DNA from: Paracoccaceae bacterium
Lineage (GTDB): Bacteria > Pseudomonadota > Alphaproteobacteria > Rhodobacterales > Rhodobacteraceae
DNA length: 64,000 nt
NCBI GenBank assembly: GCA_018222585.1
Contig: JAAFAB010000001.1
Location: 594,198 to 658,197 of the forward strand
Reading direction: 5' to 3'
Position numbers and translations under genes: made by a program
Notes under the pieces: generated by a model
Told to the model about the DNA's origin: nothing
Database searches by the model: none
Seen by the model: only the letters and a program-made list of their open reading frames with translations
Shown here: one piece after another, positions 46,906-55,154 of the stretch
Layout of the letters: each line of letters begins with the position of its first letter
How positions within the stretch are numbered: the first letter of the stretch is position 1

Positions 46906-47830
46906 CAGCCAGGGGGTGCTGGCCCATGTGATCAATCTCGACCGCGCCCGGGACAGGCTGGCCCATATGGCCACCTCCCTGGAGCGCCTCGAAGTGGCGC
47001 ACCGGCGTCAGCCCGCCTGCACCCCGCAGCAGGTGCACCTGGCCTCTGCCGCGCTCGGACTTCGGTTCGGTGCGCGGCTGCGGCCGCTCGAACGGGCCTG
47101 TTTCCTCAGCCACGCCGGAGCCTGGCAGCAGATCGCGACGGGGTCGGCCCACTGGGGCCTGGTGCTGGAAGACGATGCGATTCTCGCCCGGGATGCCGCA
47201 GAGGGAATCCGCTTCGCGGCCCGCGCCTCTGATGCCGAGCTGGTCCGTATGGAGACCCTTGGCAATACCTCTCCACGTATCCGCCTCAGGCCCGATGTCC
47301 GGGGACGGGGCGAGGCGGCCGGATTTGCCCTGCACAGGCTTCTCGGGCGTACCATCGCCGCCGGCGCCTACATGCTGCACAGACAGGCCGCCGGGCGCCT
47401 GCTGGAGGAATTGCGCGGCATGGCCGAGATCAGCCTGGCGGTGGACGAATACCTGTTCCTCGACCCGGCGATCTGCCCGCTGCGACAGCAACACCTCTGG
47501 CCCGCCGTCTCGATCCAGAGCAACGTGCTGGCCGGGGTTCCCCGGGCAGAGCTGCCGCCGGCCTGGGCCTTGGCGGGTCTGCCGCTCTTCGCCTCCTGTA
47601 TGCGCCACGAAGAGGAAGCGCCGGAGCGGAAGTTCAAGGTGCGCAAGTCTGTTGGACACTCGCTGCGCCGCTGGCTGACCGGCCATGGGCGGCGCCCCTG
47701 TCCGCTGTCGCCGGCGGGTCCACTGCTGCTGCCCGCCGGGATGGGCGAAGCGCCCCCCGCAACCATGCCCGCACGCCTGGCCTCCAACGACCCCGACCGG
47801 CAGCCCGCCGCCCATCCCCGCGACGTCTGA
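46898..47830 (+). CDS. Glycosyltransferase family 25 protein
   Basis: 310 residues. GT25 (LPS/lipooligosaccharide glycosyltransferase) signatures: VINLDRARDRLAHM at the start, LRPLERACFLSHAGAWQQIA, GLVLEDDAIL (acidic metal-binding triad), and LSVAVDEYLF-like ISLAVDEYLFLDPA. The C-terminal 70 residues are basic and proline-rich and probably not part of the fold. The start overlaps the parE end by 8 bases. The acceptor sugar is unknown, and the gene may be a Rhodobacterales addition to envelope polysaccharide synthesis. Confidence 0.88.
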   Translation: MSDSQGVLAHVINLDRARDRLAHMATSLERLEVAHRRQPACTPQQVHLASAALGLRFGARLRPLERACFLSHAGAWQQIATGSAHWGLVLEDDAILARDAAEGIRFAARASDAELVRMETLGNTSPRIRLRPDVRGRGEAAGFALHRLLGRTIAAGAYMLHRQAAGRLLEELRGMAEISLAVDEYLFLDPAICPLRQQHLWPAVSIQSNVLAGVPRAELPPAWALAGLPLFASCMRHEEEAPERKFKVRKSVGHSLRRWLTGHGRRPCPLSPAGPLLLPAGMGEAPPATMPARLASNDPDRQPAAHPRDV

Positions 47831-47878
47831 AACCAACCGTCCACTGCCGGCGTTGCTCCCCCTAAACAGGAGCCAGCC

Positions 47879-48214
47879 ATGAAACAGATCCTCTTCGCCA
47901 CGCTCACCGCCGTCACCGCCCTTTCGGGGGCCGCCTACGCGACCCCCGGCAACGGGCACAACAACGGCAAGGGCTGGGGTGTCGGCCATGTCCCGCCCGG
48001 CCACCAGAAGAAGATGCATCGCTATTACTACGCCCCGGGCGACCGCCTGCCCGAGGGCTACATGGTGATCCGCGACTACGACCGCTACGGGCTGCAATAC
48101 CCAGGCGATGGCTATCGCTATGTCCGCTACGACAACGAGGTCTACCGGGTCATGCGCGACACCGCCACGGTGGCCGCCGCCATCGGCATCGTCTCGGACC
48201 TGCTGAACAACTGA
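47879..48214 (+). CDS. RcnB-like periplasmic protein
   Basis: 111 residues with a signal peptide (MKQILFATLTAVTALSGAAYA, cleavage near residue 21). The mature part starts with a His/Asn/Gly-rich stretch (TPGNGHNNGKGWGVGHVPPG) and then the RcnB motif GDRLPEGYMVIRDYDRYGLQ and YRYVRYDNEVYRVMRDT. RcnB affects nickel/cobalt homeostasis in E. coli, but many alphaproteobacterial members have unknown roles. Ribosome site AGGAGCC. A 17-base perfect inverted repeat follows. Confidence 0.85.
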   Translation: MKQILFATLTAVTALSGAAYATPGNGHNNGKGWGVGHVPPGHQKKMHRYYYAPGDRLPEGYMVIRDYDRYGLQYPGDGYRYVRYDNEVYRVMRDTATVAAAIGIVSDLLNN

Positions 48215-48240
48215 CCGCCGATCCCCCGAGGACACGAACC

Positions 48241-48286
48241 TGATGAGCAAGGGCGCGCCCGCAGCCGGACGCGCCCTTGCTCATCA
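48241..48286. terminator. 17-base perfect inverted repeat after the rcnB-like gene
   Basis: TGATGAGCAAGGGCGCG (48241-48257) and CGCGCCCTTGCTCATCA (48270-48286) are perfect inverted copies around a 12-base loop, between the converging rcnB-like and lolD genes. The right arm is also the start of a dispersed repeat. It is a likely bidirectional terminator, and its left arm is an inverted fragment of that repeat. Confidence 0.7.
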
Positions 48287-48318
48287 CCAGGCTGAAAATA
48301 CTCTCGCCGAAGGCAGGC
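48273..48318 (+). repeat. Dispersed intergenic repeat, copy 2
   Basis: GCCCTTGCTCATCACCAGGC followed by TGAAAATACTCTCGCCGAAGGC. The core is the reverse complement of TATTTTCAGCCTGGTGATGA in copies at 11323 and 50411. It lacks the long G/C palindromic block of copies 1 and 4. Confidence 0.7.
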
Positions 48319-48332
48319 CGCGCCCGGCGCGG

Positions 48333-49016
48333 CTATCCGGCCACCAGCCGACCGTCCTCCATCCTCAGAACCCGATCCATCCGCGCCGCCAGCTCAAGGT
48401 TGTGGGTGGCGATCAGCGCCGACATGCCCGTCTCGCGCACCAGCGCCATCAGCGCATCGAAGACCCGGTCCGAGGTGGCGGGATCGAGGTTGCCCGTCGG
48501 CTCATCCGCCAGCAGCAGCGAAGGCCCATTGGCCAGCGCCCGGCAGAAGGCCACCCGCTGCTGTTCGCCCCCCGAGAGCTCGGCCGGGCGATGCTCGGCC
48601 CGTTCGGTCAGCCCGACACGCTCCAGCAGTTCCGCCGCCCGCGCCATGGCCGTGCTGCGCGAGGCCCCCGCGGCCAGCTGCGGCAGGGCGATGTTCTCGG
48701 CGGCGGTGAACTCGGGCAACAGGTGGTGGAACTGGTAGACGAACCCCACTTCGTCGCGCCGGATCGCGGTGCGGCGGCGGTCCGACAGGCCGGTGACCTC
48801 GGTGCCGTTGATCGCCACGGCGCCGCTGTCGGGCGCATCGAGCAGCCCGGCGATATGCAGCAGCGTCGACTTGCCCGAGCCCGAGGGCGCGACCATGGCG
48901 ACGACCTCTCCGGGCGCGATCTCCAGCGAGGCTTCGCGCAGCACGGTGATCTCGTTCGGCTGCCCGGCGTTGTAGGTCTTCACCAGGGCGTCAAGACGCA
49001 GCACGGGATCACTCAT
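48333..49016 (-). CDS. lolD: Lipoprotein-releasing ABC transporter ATPase LolD
   Basis: 227-residue ATPase that powers release of outer-membrane lipoproteins from the inner membrane. Walker A reads APSGSGKS (43-50, Ala for the first Gly, usual in this order), the ABC signature is [16 protein letters not shown], Walker B is [13 protein letters not shown], and the H-loop is [13 protein letters not shown]. It overlaps the upstream permease gene by 8 bases. Confidence 0.93.
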   Translation of the reverse strand: MSDPVLRLDALVKTYNAGQPNEITVLREASLEIAPGEVVAMVAPSGSGKSTLLHIAGLLDAPDSGAVAINGTEVTGLSDRRRTAIRRDEVGFVYQFHHLLPEFTAAENIALPQLAAGASRSTAMARAAELLERVGLTERAEHRPAELSGGEQQRVAFCRALANGPSLLLADEPTGNLDPATSDRVFDALMALVRETGMSALIATHNLELAARMDRVLRMEDGRLVAG

Positions 49017-50295
49017 AACGCAGGGCCTCCACCGGGTTCAGCCGCGCCGCGCGGCGGGCCGGAAAGATCGTGACGCCGAAGGACAGCAGCAGCGACAGCG
49101 CGACCGAGGAGATCACGTCGCCCGCCTGCAGCTTGGCCGGAATCTGGTAGATGCCTCGGATCGAGGGATCCCAGACGCCGCCCCCGGCGAGGTAGTTCAC
49201 CAGGCTGAAGATCGGATCGATATAGAGCGAAAACAGCACCCCCAGCACCAGCCCGACGGCGGTGCCGATGATGCCGGTGAAGGCGCCGCAGATGAAGAAG
49301 ACCCGCAGCACCGCGCCCTCGGTCAGCCCCATGGTGCGCAGGATGCCGATGTCGCGGCCCTTGTTCTTGACCAGCATGACAAGGCCCGAAGTGATGTTGA
49401 GCGAGGCGATCAGCACCAGGATCGACATGATGATGAACATCACGTTGTCCTCGACGGTCAGCGCCCGCAGGAAGGCGCCCGAAGCATCGCGCCAGGTCCA
49501 GATCAGCGCCCGGTCGCCCGCCACCATGAGGATCGGCAGGGCATATTTCTCGACATCGTCAGGGTCCTCGACCATGACCTCGATCTCGTCGGCCACCCCC
49601 TCGCGGTTGAAGAAGCTCTGGGCCTCGGCGAAGGGCATGTAGAGCCGCGTGCGGTCGATGTCGTAGCGCCCCGCGGTGAAGATATAGGTGACCTCGTAGG
49701 TCTTGACGCGCGGAGAGGTGCCGAAAGCGGTCTTCACCCCCTCGGGCGAGATCAGCTTGATCTTGTCCCCGGCGACAACCCCCAGCTCACGCGCCACGCC
49801 CGAGCCGATGGCCACACCCTCGTCAAAGCGCCCCAGATCGCCCTGGGCCTCCTGCGGCGCGGCGATGCGGGGAATGGCCGCCAGATCCTCGGCGGCAATG
49901 CCGAAGACCTCGACCCCGGCGTTGCTGCCGTTGGCATTGGCCATCAACTGCGACTTGATCAGCGGCGCGGCGCGGGTCACACCCTCGACCCCGGCAATCC
50001 GCGCTGCCCGCACGGCGTAGTCGGGCATGGCGCGCGACAGGGTGCCGTTGGCCTCGGCCTCGGCCGAGTTGAACACCGTCACATGGGCATTGGCGCCCAG
50101 GATCGTATCGACGAACTCCGCCCGGAAGCCCGCCCTGACTGAAAGCGTGGCGATCAGCGCGAAGACCGCCAGCGAGATCCCGACCAGTGAGATCCAGGTC
50201 ATCACCGAGACCCCGCCCTCGGCCCGCCGCGCCCGCATGTAGCGCCAGGCGATCATCCATTCGTAACGGGAAAACGGGGGGGCGGCTCTGGTCAA
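49009..50295 (-). CDS. lolC: Lipoprotein-releasing ABC permease LolC/E
   Basis: 428-residue permease with one N-terminal helix ([20 protein letters not shown]), a large periplasmic domain (about 50-275) and three C-terminal helices ([59 protein letters not shown]). Alphaproteobacteria usually carry a single LolC/E-type permease that works as a dimer with LolD, so LolC versus LolE cannot be distinguished. The N-terminus [12 protein letters not shown] is typical. Translationally coupled to lolD. Confidence 0.93.
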   Translation of the reverse strand: MTRAAPPFSRYEWMIAWRYMRARRAEGGVSVMTWISLVGISLAVFALIATLSVRAGFRAEFVDTILGANAHVTVFNSAEAEANGTLSRAMPDYAVRAARIAGVEGVTRAAPLIKSQLMANANGSNAGVEVFGIAAEDLAAIPRIAAPQEAQGDLGRFDEGVAIGSGVARELGVVAGDKIKLISPEGVKTAFGTSPRVKTYEVTYIFTAGRYDIDRTRLYMPFAEAQSFFNREGVADEIEVMVEDPDDVEKYALPILMVAGDRALIWTWRDASGAFLRALTVEDNVMFIIMSILVLIASLNITSGLVMLVKNKGRDIGILRTMGLTEGAVLRVFFICGAFTGIIGTAVGLVLGVLFSLYIDPIFSLVNYLAGGGVWDPSIRGIYQIPAKLQAGDVISSVALSLLLSFGVTIFPARRAARLNPVEALRYE

Positions 50296-50400
50296 GTCTC
50301 TGTCCTCTGATGGGCCCCCTCGGGGGTCTGGCGGAAGGTGGAGCGGCAGCCCCCTGGCGTCAAGGGCAGCCCGCCGATATGGCGCTTTCGCGCCATGCCT

Positions 50401-50440
50401 CCGGCAGAGAGTATTTTCAGCCTGGTGATGAGCAGAAAGG
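50401..50440 (+). repeat. Dispersed intergenic repeat, copy 3
   Basis: CCGGCAGAGAGTATTTTCAG followed by CCTGGTGATGAGCAGAAAGG. It faces copy 4 in inverted orientation in the 312-base gap between lolC and the sseB-like gene. Confidence 0.72.
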
Positions 50441-50525
50441 TCATCCCCGGAAAAGCGACCTACTTTCCCACTTCGCGCGTGCCACGCCCTTCACGGCAAA
50501 GGAGGCCGCCCTCCCGTCACGCCCC

Positions 50526-50607
50526 CTTGCTCATCACCAGGCTGAAAGAACTCCGGGGGTGAATTGGGCCCGCAGGGCTCAAGAGGGGGCAGCGCCCCCT
50601 CCCCCCC
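50526..50607 (-). repeat. Dispersed intergenic repeat, copy 4 (long form)
   Basis: CTTGCTCATCACCAGGCTGA, AAGAACTCCGGGGGTGAATT, then GGGCCCGCAGGGC and a GGGGGCAGCGCCCCC hairpin running to the stop of the sseB-like gene. Apart from a few changes it is the reverse complement of the whole block at 11286-11356, including the GGGCCCGCAGGGC part. The G/C hairpin may serve as a terminator. Confidence 0.78.
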
Positions 50608-51396
50608 TTATCGCAGGATCGGCGGTTTGCCGGGATCGCTGCCGGGCGCGGCCCTGGTCAGTTCCTGCGGCTCGGGTGGCTTGGGCAGATCGAAGCGCAG
50701 CCCGACGCGGGCCAGGGCCCCCGCATGGACATCGGAAGCGCGGAAGAAACCCACGTCCATCTCGCCCGCCTCGATACCCGAGAAGGTCAGCGCCTCGGAG
50801 GCCGCGCGGGCCAGGGAGGGCTCGGCACCGGGGATCGCGTCGATGAAGGCCAGCATGTGCGAGCGCCGCCCGGCCTCGTCCTCGGTGCCCGCAAGGAAGG
50901 CGCAGTCGGCAAGGCCGCGGGCCGTGGCCAGCTTCTGGTCCAGCGCGGTGATCAGCACCTCGGGCAGGCCGGCGGGCGGGTGGAAAGCCTCGATCTGCGC
51001 TTCGATCTCCGAGGGCTGATGCGCGATGGTCTCGGCCAGCCAGGCGACCGCCTCGGGGGGGATCAGGATGGCCGAAGAGGTTTCGAGGTTCACCGCCAGG
51101 CCGACGCCCTGCCCCGCGAGCTGCTCCACGATGGCGCGGCCCGACATCGCCGCATAGGGCGAGGGCCGGGCGGTGAAGGCAGACAACCGTTCCTCGCGGT
51201 CGAAGACCAGCACGAAGCTCACATCCTCGACCGGGAAGAGCTCTGGCGCGGCGGCCTCGCCCTCGGCCTCCCCGGCCAGCAGCAGGAACAGCTCGCTGTC
51301 GGCAAGCCGCTCGTAGAAGCGCAGGCGCGCGTTGTCGTCGGCGGGCGCCGCTTCCATGGCCGCATGGGCGCGGTCGAGGGGGGTCTCTTCGCTCAT
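50608..51396 (-). CDS. SseB-like domain protein
   Basis: 262 residues from the ATG at 51396 (ribosome site AGAAGGGAACG). The SseB N-terminal domain is suggested by LDRAHAAMEAAPADDNARLR, FYERLADSELFLLLAG, VLVFDREERLSAFTARPSPY and VNLETSSAILIPPEAVAWLA. The C-terminal half resembles the second SseB-type domain. Despite the name, which comes from a type III secretion protein family, chromosomal single copies in Rhodobacterales are not linked to secretion. Function unknown. It overlaps the next gene by 4 bases. Confidence 0.82.
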   Translation of the reverse strand: MSEETPLDRAHAAMEAAPADDNARLRFYERLADSELFLLLAGEAEGEAAAPELFPVEDVSFVLVFDREERLSAFTARPSPYAAMSGRAIVEQLAGQGVGLAVNLETSSAILIPPEAVAWLAETIAHQPSEIEAQIEAFHPPAGLPEVLITALDQKLATARGLADCAFLAGTEDEAGRRSHMLAFIDAIPGAEPSLARAASEALTFSGIEAGEMDVGFFRASDVHAGALARVGLRFDLPKPPEPQELTRAAPGSDPGKPPILR

Positions 51397-51992
51397 ATGT
51401 CGTTCCCTTCTGAGAGGGCCTTTCGTACCTGCTGGCGCAGGACCGGCAGCAGCTCGGTCTCGAACCATGGGTTGCGCTTCAGCCATGCCGTATTGCGCCA
51501 TGAGGGATGAGGCAAGGGGATCACGCCCGGCGCGGCCTCACGCCAGCGCGCAACGGTCTCGGTCATCGAGGTGCGGGTGCCCATGTGGAAACGCTGCGAA
51601 TAGGCGCCGATCATCAGGCGCAGGCGCAGCGCGGGGAGGCCCTTCAGGACCGCCTCGTGCCATGTCTGCGCGCAGAGCTTCGGTGGAGGCAGGTCCGCCC
51701 CCTTCGCGTCATAGCCCGGAAAGCAGAAGGCGGCAGGCAGGAAGGCGAAGTTGGCGAGGTCATAGAACTGGTCCCGTGAAACGCCCATCCAGTCGCGCAG
51801 CCGGTCGCCGGAGCGGTCGTCGAAGGGGCGCTGTTTCTCATGCGCCTGCAACCCCGGCGCCTGGCCCGCGATCAGGATACGGGCGCGTGGGTCCAGCCAG
51901 ACCACCGGCGCGGGCCTGTGCCGGGTGCGAGTCGCAGCGAAGCCTGTGGCGCAGAGGCGGCAGGCGCGGATATCGGAAAGAAGCTCTTGCAC
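51393..51992 (-). CDS. Uracil-DNA glycosylase family protein
   Basis: 199 residues from a GTG at 51992 (AAGG upstream). Longer in-frame starts at 52097 or 52265 would run through the arsR operator and are unlikely. Family features: RACRLCATGFAATRTRHRPA, ILIAGQAPGLQAHEKQRPFD (uracil-pocket loop, G-Q-A-P-G), SGDRLRDWMGVS, and the C-terminal active-site-loop motif LPHPSWRN. It matches the UDG-like family 4/5 pattern without the four Fe-S cysteines in full. Activity on uracil is inferred. Confidence 0.8.
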   Translation of the reverse strand: MQELLSDIRACRLCATGFAATRTRHRPAPVVWLDPRARILIAGQAPGLQAHEKQRPFDDRSGDRLRDWMGVSRDQFYDLANFAFLPAAFCFPGYDAKGADLPPPKLCAQTWHEAVLKGLPALRLRLMIGAYSQRFHMGTRTSMTETVARWREAAPGVIPLPHPSWRNTAWLKRNPWFETELLPVLRQQVRKALSEGNDI

Positions 51993-52035
51993 CTGCCTTA
52001 TCTGGGGGCTGGCACGGCGGGGTGCAAATGGAAAT

Positions 52036-52092
52036 ATTTCGATAAGTATCGAAATGACTCGACAGAGGCGCGCGAGTCGGTTTATTTCGATA
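52036..52092. promoter_or_regulatory. ArsR-type operator
   Basis: A perfect palindrome ATTTCGATA-AG-TATCGAAAT (52036-52055) lies 40 bases ahead of the arsR start. A further half site ATTTCGATA (52084-52092) lies 3 bases before the ATG, 48 bases from the first. GACTCG...CGAGTC forms a second inverted repeat between them. The AT-rich palindromes in a G/C-rich context are what ArsR/SmtB repressors bind. Confidence 0.72.
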
Positions 52093-52095
52093 ATC

Positions 52096-52452
52096 ATGAA
52101 ACAATCAGCCACCCCCTCCGTCTCGCCCGGCCTCAGCCTCGAAGTGGCCGCTTCCACCTTTGCCGCGCTCGGCAGCGAACAGCGCCTTATCGTGCTGCGC
52201 TGCCTGGTCCGCGCCGGACGCGAGGGGCTCAGGATCGGCGAACTGGGGGAACGCTCGGGCGTCACCGGCTCGACCCTGACCCATCACCTGAAGATCCTCA
52301 GCCAGGCCGGGCTGGTGCGGCAGGAGCGGCAGGGCCGCTCCATCCTCTGCGCCGCCGTCGCCTACGAGGACCTGGCCGCCCTGTCGGACTTCCTGCTGGC
52401 GAACTGCTGTGCCGATGCCACCACCTCCTGTGGAGTGATCTGCGATGACTGA
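52096..52452 (+). CDS. arsR: ArsR-family arsenic-responsive repressor
   Basis: 118 residues. The winged HTH (about 15-95) carries FAALGSEQRLIVLRCLVRAG, IGELGERSGVTGSTLTHHLK and ILSQAGLVRQERQGRSILCA. At the C-terminus Cys104-Cys105 and Cys112, Cys116 form a cluster like the C-terminal As(III) site of the Acidithiobacillus-type ArsR (a CC pair plus a later Cys), rather than the helix-alpha3 CxC site of E. coli ArsR. The gene overlaps the permease by 8 bases and has its own operator. Confidence 0.9.
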   Translation: MKQSATPSVSPGLSLEVAASTFAALGSEQRLIVLRCLVRAGREGLRIGELGERSGVTGSTLTHHLKILSQAGLVRQERQGRSILCAAVAYEDLAALSDFLLANCCADATTSCGVICDD

Positions 52453-53473
52453 AATGCTACTGAACCGCACCCGCCTGCTGGCGGCCCGCCTCGATCCCGC
52501 CTGGGTGTCGCTGGCGCTGATCTGGCTGGCCATTGCCCTGCTGGATCCGGGCTACCTGGCCGAGGCCAGCCGGATGACTGGCCGTTCCTACCTTCATACG
52601 CTGCCCTTCATCGCCTTCGCCGTCTTCGCCGTCGCCTACCTGAAGGCCACCGGGGCCGAGACCCTGCTGGCCCGGGCCTTCGAGGGCCGCGAGACGCGGA
52701 TGATCGTCATGGCGGCCCTGCTGGGCGGGCTCTCGCCCTTCTGTTCCTGCGAGGTGATCCCCTTCATCGCCGCCCTGCTGGCGGTCGGCGCGCCGCTCTC
52801 GGCGGTGATGGCCTTCTGGCTGGCCTCGCCGCTGATGGATCCGGCGATGTTCTCGATCACCGCGGGGACGCTGGGACTGGACTTTGCCATCGGCAAGGCG
52901 CTGTCGGCCATCGGGCTGGGCCTGCTGGGCGGCACCCTCGTCGCGCTGTTCAAGGGCTCGCCGGTCTTTGCCGATCCGTTGCGCGCACGGCCCCGGGTGG
53001 GCAGCTGCTGCGGCGTGCAGGCACCGTTCCGGGGCAAGCCGGCCTGGCGGTTCTGGACCGAGGCGCCACGGCGCGAGACCTTCACCACCACCGCGCGCGA
53101 GAACCTCGTCTTCCTGACCAAGTGGCTGCTGCTGGCCTACCTGCTGGAGGCGGTGATGCTGCGCCATGTTCCTGCCGAGTGGATTGCCGGAGTGCTGGGC
53201 GGCAGCGGCCCGGTGCCGATCCTGCTGGGGGCCCTGGTCGGCGCGCCCGCCTATCTCAACGGCTATGCCGCCGTGCCGCTGGTCGATGCGCTGCTGGCGC
53301 AGGGCATGGCACCGGGTGCCGCCATGTCCTTCGTCGTGGCGGGGGGTGTCAGCTGCATCCCCGCCGCGGTGGCGGTCTGGGCGCTGGTGAAGCCCCGGGT
53401 CTTCGCTGCCTACCTCGGGATCGCCATCCTCGGCGCCATCCTCGCCGGTTTGGCCTGGTCGGCGGTGGCATAA
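52445..53473 (+). CDS. arsP: ArsP-type permease
   Basis: 342 residues with eight or so transmembrane helices, of the DUF318/ArsP permease family that exports (often methylated or trivalent organic) arsenicals. The family motif is GLSPFCSCEVIPFIAALLA with Cys100 and Cys102, and repeated near the end as GAPAYLNGYAAVPLV and GGVSCIPAAVAVWALV. The loop between helices 4 and 5 holds a vicinal Cys pair (GSCCGVQ). Co-transcribed with arsR, so arsenic is the likely inducer. Confidence 0.88.
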   Translation: MTEMLLNRTRLLAARLDPAWVSLALIWLAIALLDPGYLAEASRMTGRSYLHTLPFIAFAVFAVAYLKATGAETLLARAFEGRETRMIVMAALLGGLSPFCSCEVIPFIAALLAVGAPLSAVMAFWLASPLMDPAMFSITAGTLGLDFAIGKALSAIGLGLLGGTLVALFKGSPVFADPLRARPRVGSCCGVQAPFRGKPAWRFWTEAPRRETFTTTARENLVFLTKWLLLAYLLEAVMLRHVPAEWIAGVLGGSGPVPILLGALVGAPAYLNGYAAVPLVDALLAQGMAPGAAMSFVVAGGVSCIPAAVAVWALVKPRVFAAYLGIAILGAILAGLAWSAVA

Positions 53474-53491
53474 GCCCTTGCATCCCGGCGT

Positions 53492-53520
53492 GGCAGGGTT
53501 AGCCTTCCGCTGACCCTGCC
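53492..53520. terminator. Inverted repeat after arsP
   Basis: GGCAGGGTTAGC (53492-53503) pairs with GCTGACCCTGCC (53509-53520) with a single mismatch over a 5-base loop, 18 bases after the arsP stop. No T-run. Confidence 0.5.
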
Positions 53521-53612
53521 CGCCCGCCCCCGCCAGCCGGAGACGGAGCCCAGGGCCGCCAGACCCATGGCCGCCCCCGCCAGAACGGGCGGCGCAAGCA
53601 AGGACCGTTCCG

Positions 53613-54974
53613 GTGGAAGAGACCCCCCAGCAACAGCGTGACCCAGAGACTCCCGGCGCAGCCGCCAGGCCCGCCACAAGGCACCCCGCCCGACAGGCCG
53701 GCGTCATGCTGCACCGGGTCTGGAACTTCGTCACCAACTACTCGCTGCTGCTGATCCTCGGCGCCCTGACCGCGCTGATCTGGGCCAACCTGGATGCCGA
53801 GAGCTATCATCACGTCATTCACTGGGTACTCTGGGATCACGCCCCCGTCGGCCAAGCCCAGCTGGCCGAAGACGGGACGGTCGCCTATCGCGAGCTGTCG
53901 CTGCACTACCTGATCAACGACATGCTGATGGCCTTCTTCTTCGCCATCGCCGCCAAGGAGGTCTGGGAGGCGGTGATCTTGCAGGAGGGCTCGCTGCGCG
54001 GACGCAAGGCGGCGACACCGCTTTTTGCCACGGCCGGCGGCATGGCCGGGCCGGTGGCGATCTACCTCGGGCTGGCGCTGGTCTTCGGGTCCGAGACCTT
54101 CGACGCGGTGAAGAACGGCTGGGCGATCCCGACCGCCACGGACATCGCCTTTTCCTACCTCGTCGGCCGCCTGGTCTTTGGCGCCGGGCATCCGGCGGTG
54201 CGCTTCCTGCTGCTGCTGGCCATCGCCGACGACGCGGCGGGGCTGATCATCCTGGCGGTCTTCTACCCCTCGGGCGAGCTGGCGCCGGAGTGGCTGCTGC
54301 TCTCGCTCGCGGCGGCGCTGACCGTCTTCGTCCTGTTCAACGCCCTGCCCCGGCGCCTGGACCGGCACAACCAGCTGCGCCCGAACTCCACCTGGGTGCG
54401 CGAAAGGCTGTCGTTCTGGCCCTACCTGCTGGCCGGCTGCATCAGCTGGTACGGCTTCATGCGCGCCGGCATCCACCCGGCGCTCGGCCTGCTGCCCATC
54501 GTGCCCGCCATCCCCCACGCCGACCGCGCCTTCGGGATCTTCAGCGCCGCCGAGGAATATCTGACCGACCTGCTGAACCGCATCGAACACGCGCTGAAAC
54601 ACCCGGTCGAGATCATCCTGTTCTTCTTCGGGCTGATGAACGCGGGGGTCGAGTTCTCGGCGATCTCGGAACCCACCTGGCTGGTGCTGGCCGGGCTGCT
54701 GCTCGGCAAGCCCCTCGGGATCCTGCTGTTCGGCACCTTCGGGGCGCGGGTGCTGCGTCTCGGCCTGCCGGAAGGGATGCGCGGCACCGACCTGCTGGTG
54801 GTCGGCTGCGTCGCCGCCATCGGCTTCACCGTCTCGCTGTTCATCGCCTCGGTCGCCTTCCCGGACGGGCCGGTGCAGGATGCGGCGAAGATGGGCGCGC
54901 TGTTCAGCTTCGCGGCGGCGGCGATCTCACTGCTGGCCGGCAAGCTCTGCCGGGTCCGCAAGGTCGGGATCTGA
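53613..54974 (+). CDS. nhaA: Na+/H+ antiporter NhaA
   Basis: 453 residues if the GTG at 53613 is used, or 422 from the ATG at 53706, which leaves the first helix intact. Twelve transmembrane helices. NhaA signatures: NGWAIPTATDIAFSYLVG and LLLAIADDAAGLIILAVFY, with the paired aspartates of the ion-binding site, and AIPHADRAFGIF and ELLNRIEHALKHPVEIILFF-like LLNRIEHALKHPVEIILFFF. Exports Na+ against protons, consistent with a marine or salt-exposed organism. It stands alone. Confidence 0.93.
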   Translation: MEETPQQQRDPETPGAAARPATRHPARQAGVMLHRVWNFVTNYSLLLILGALTALIWANLDAESYHHVIHWVLWDHAPVGQAQLAEDGTVAYRELSLHYLINDMLMAFFFAIAAKEVWEAVILQEGSLRGRKAATPLFATAGGMAGPVAIYLGLALVFGSETFDAVKNGWAIPTATDIAFSYLVGRLVFGAGHPAVRFLLLLAIADDAAGLIILAVFYPSGELAPEWLLLSLAAALTVFVLFNALPRRLDRHNQLRPNSTWVRERLSFWPYLLAGCISWYGFMRAGIHPALGLLPIVPAIPHADRAFGIFSAAEEYLTDLLNRIEHALKHPVEIILFFFGLMNAGVEFSAISEPTWLVLAGLLLGKPLGILLFGTFGARVLRLGLPEGMRGTDLLVVGCVAAIGFTVSLFIASVAFPDGPVQDAAKMGALFSFAAAAISLLAGKLCRVRKVGI

Positions 54975-55049
54975 GCCCCGAACCGGCGCCTTCGCCCCCC
55001 GGCGACGCGCCGGAATACCCTTTCCGGGTCACATTTTCGCCCGCTTCCC

Positions 55050-55066
55050 TTGGCATGGCTTTTGCA
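55050..55066 (+). promoter_or_regulatory. Sigma-54 (RpoN) promoter upstream of kpsT
   Basis: TTGGCATGGCTTTTGCA has the -24 GG (55052-55053) and -12 GC (55064-55065) separated by the required 10 bases, and differs from the consensus TGGCACG-N4-TTGCA at one base. The surrounding sequence is AT-rich and it lies 89 bases ahead of the kpsT ATG. Confidence 0.7.
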
Positions 55067-55154
55067 AATCCGACATACTGCACGGCAGATGGTCTGTTAA
55101 CCAAAGCCGCTTAACCAAGTTCGGAACCATCGGGTAGATTCAGCCGGAGCGCAC

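Noticed and set aside
44824-46974. 716-codon open frame on the minus strand
   Set aside because: Antisense to parE, which carries all GHKL and TOPRIM motifs.
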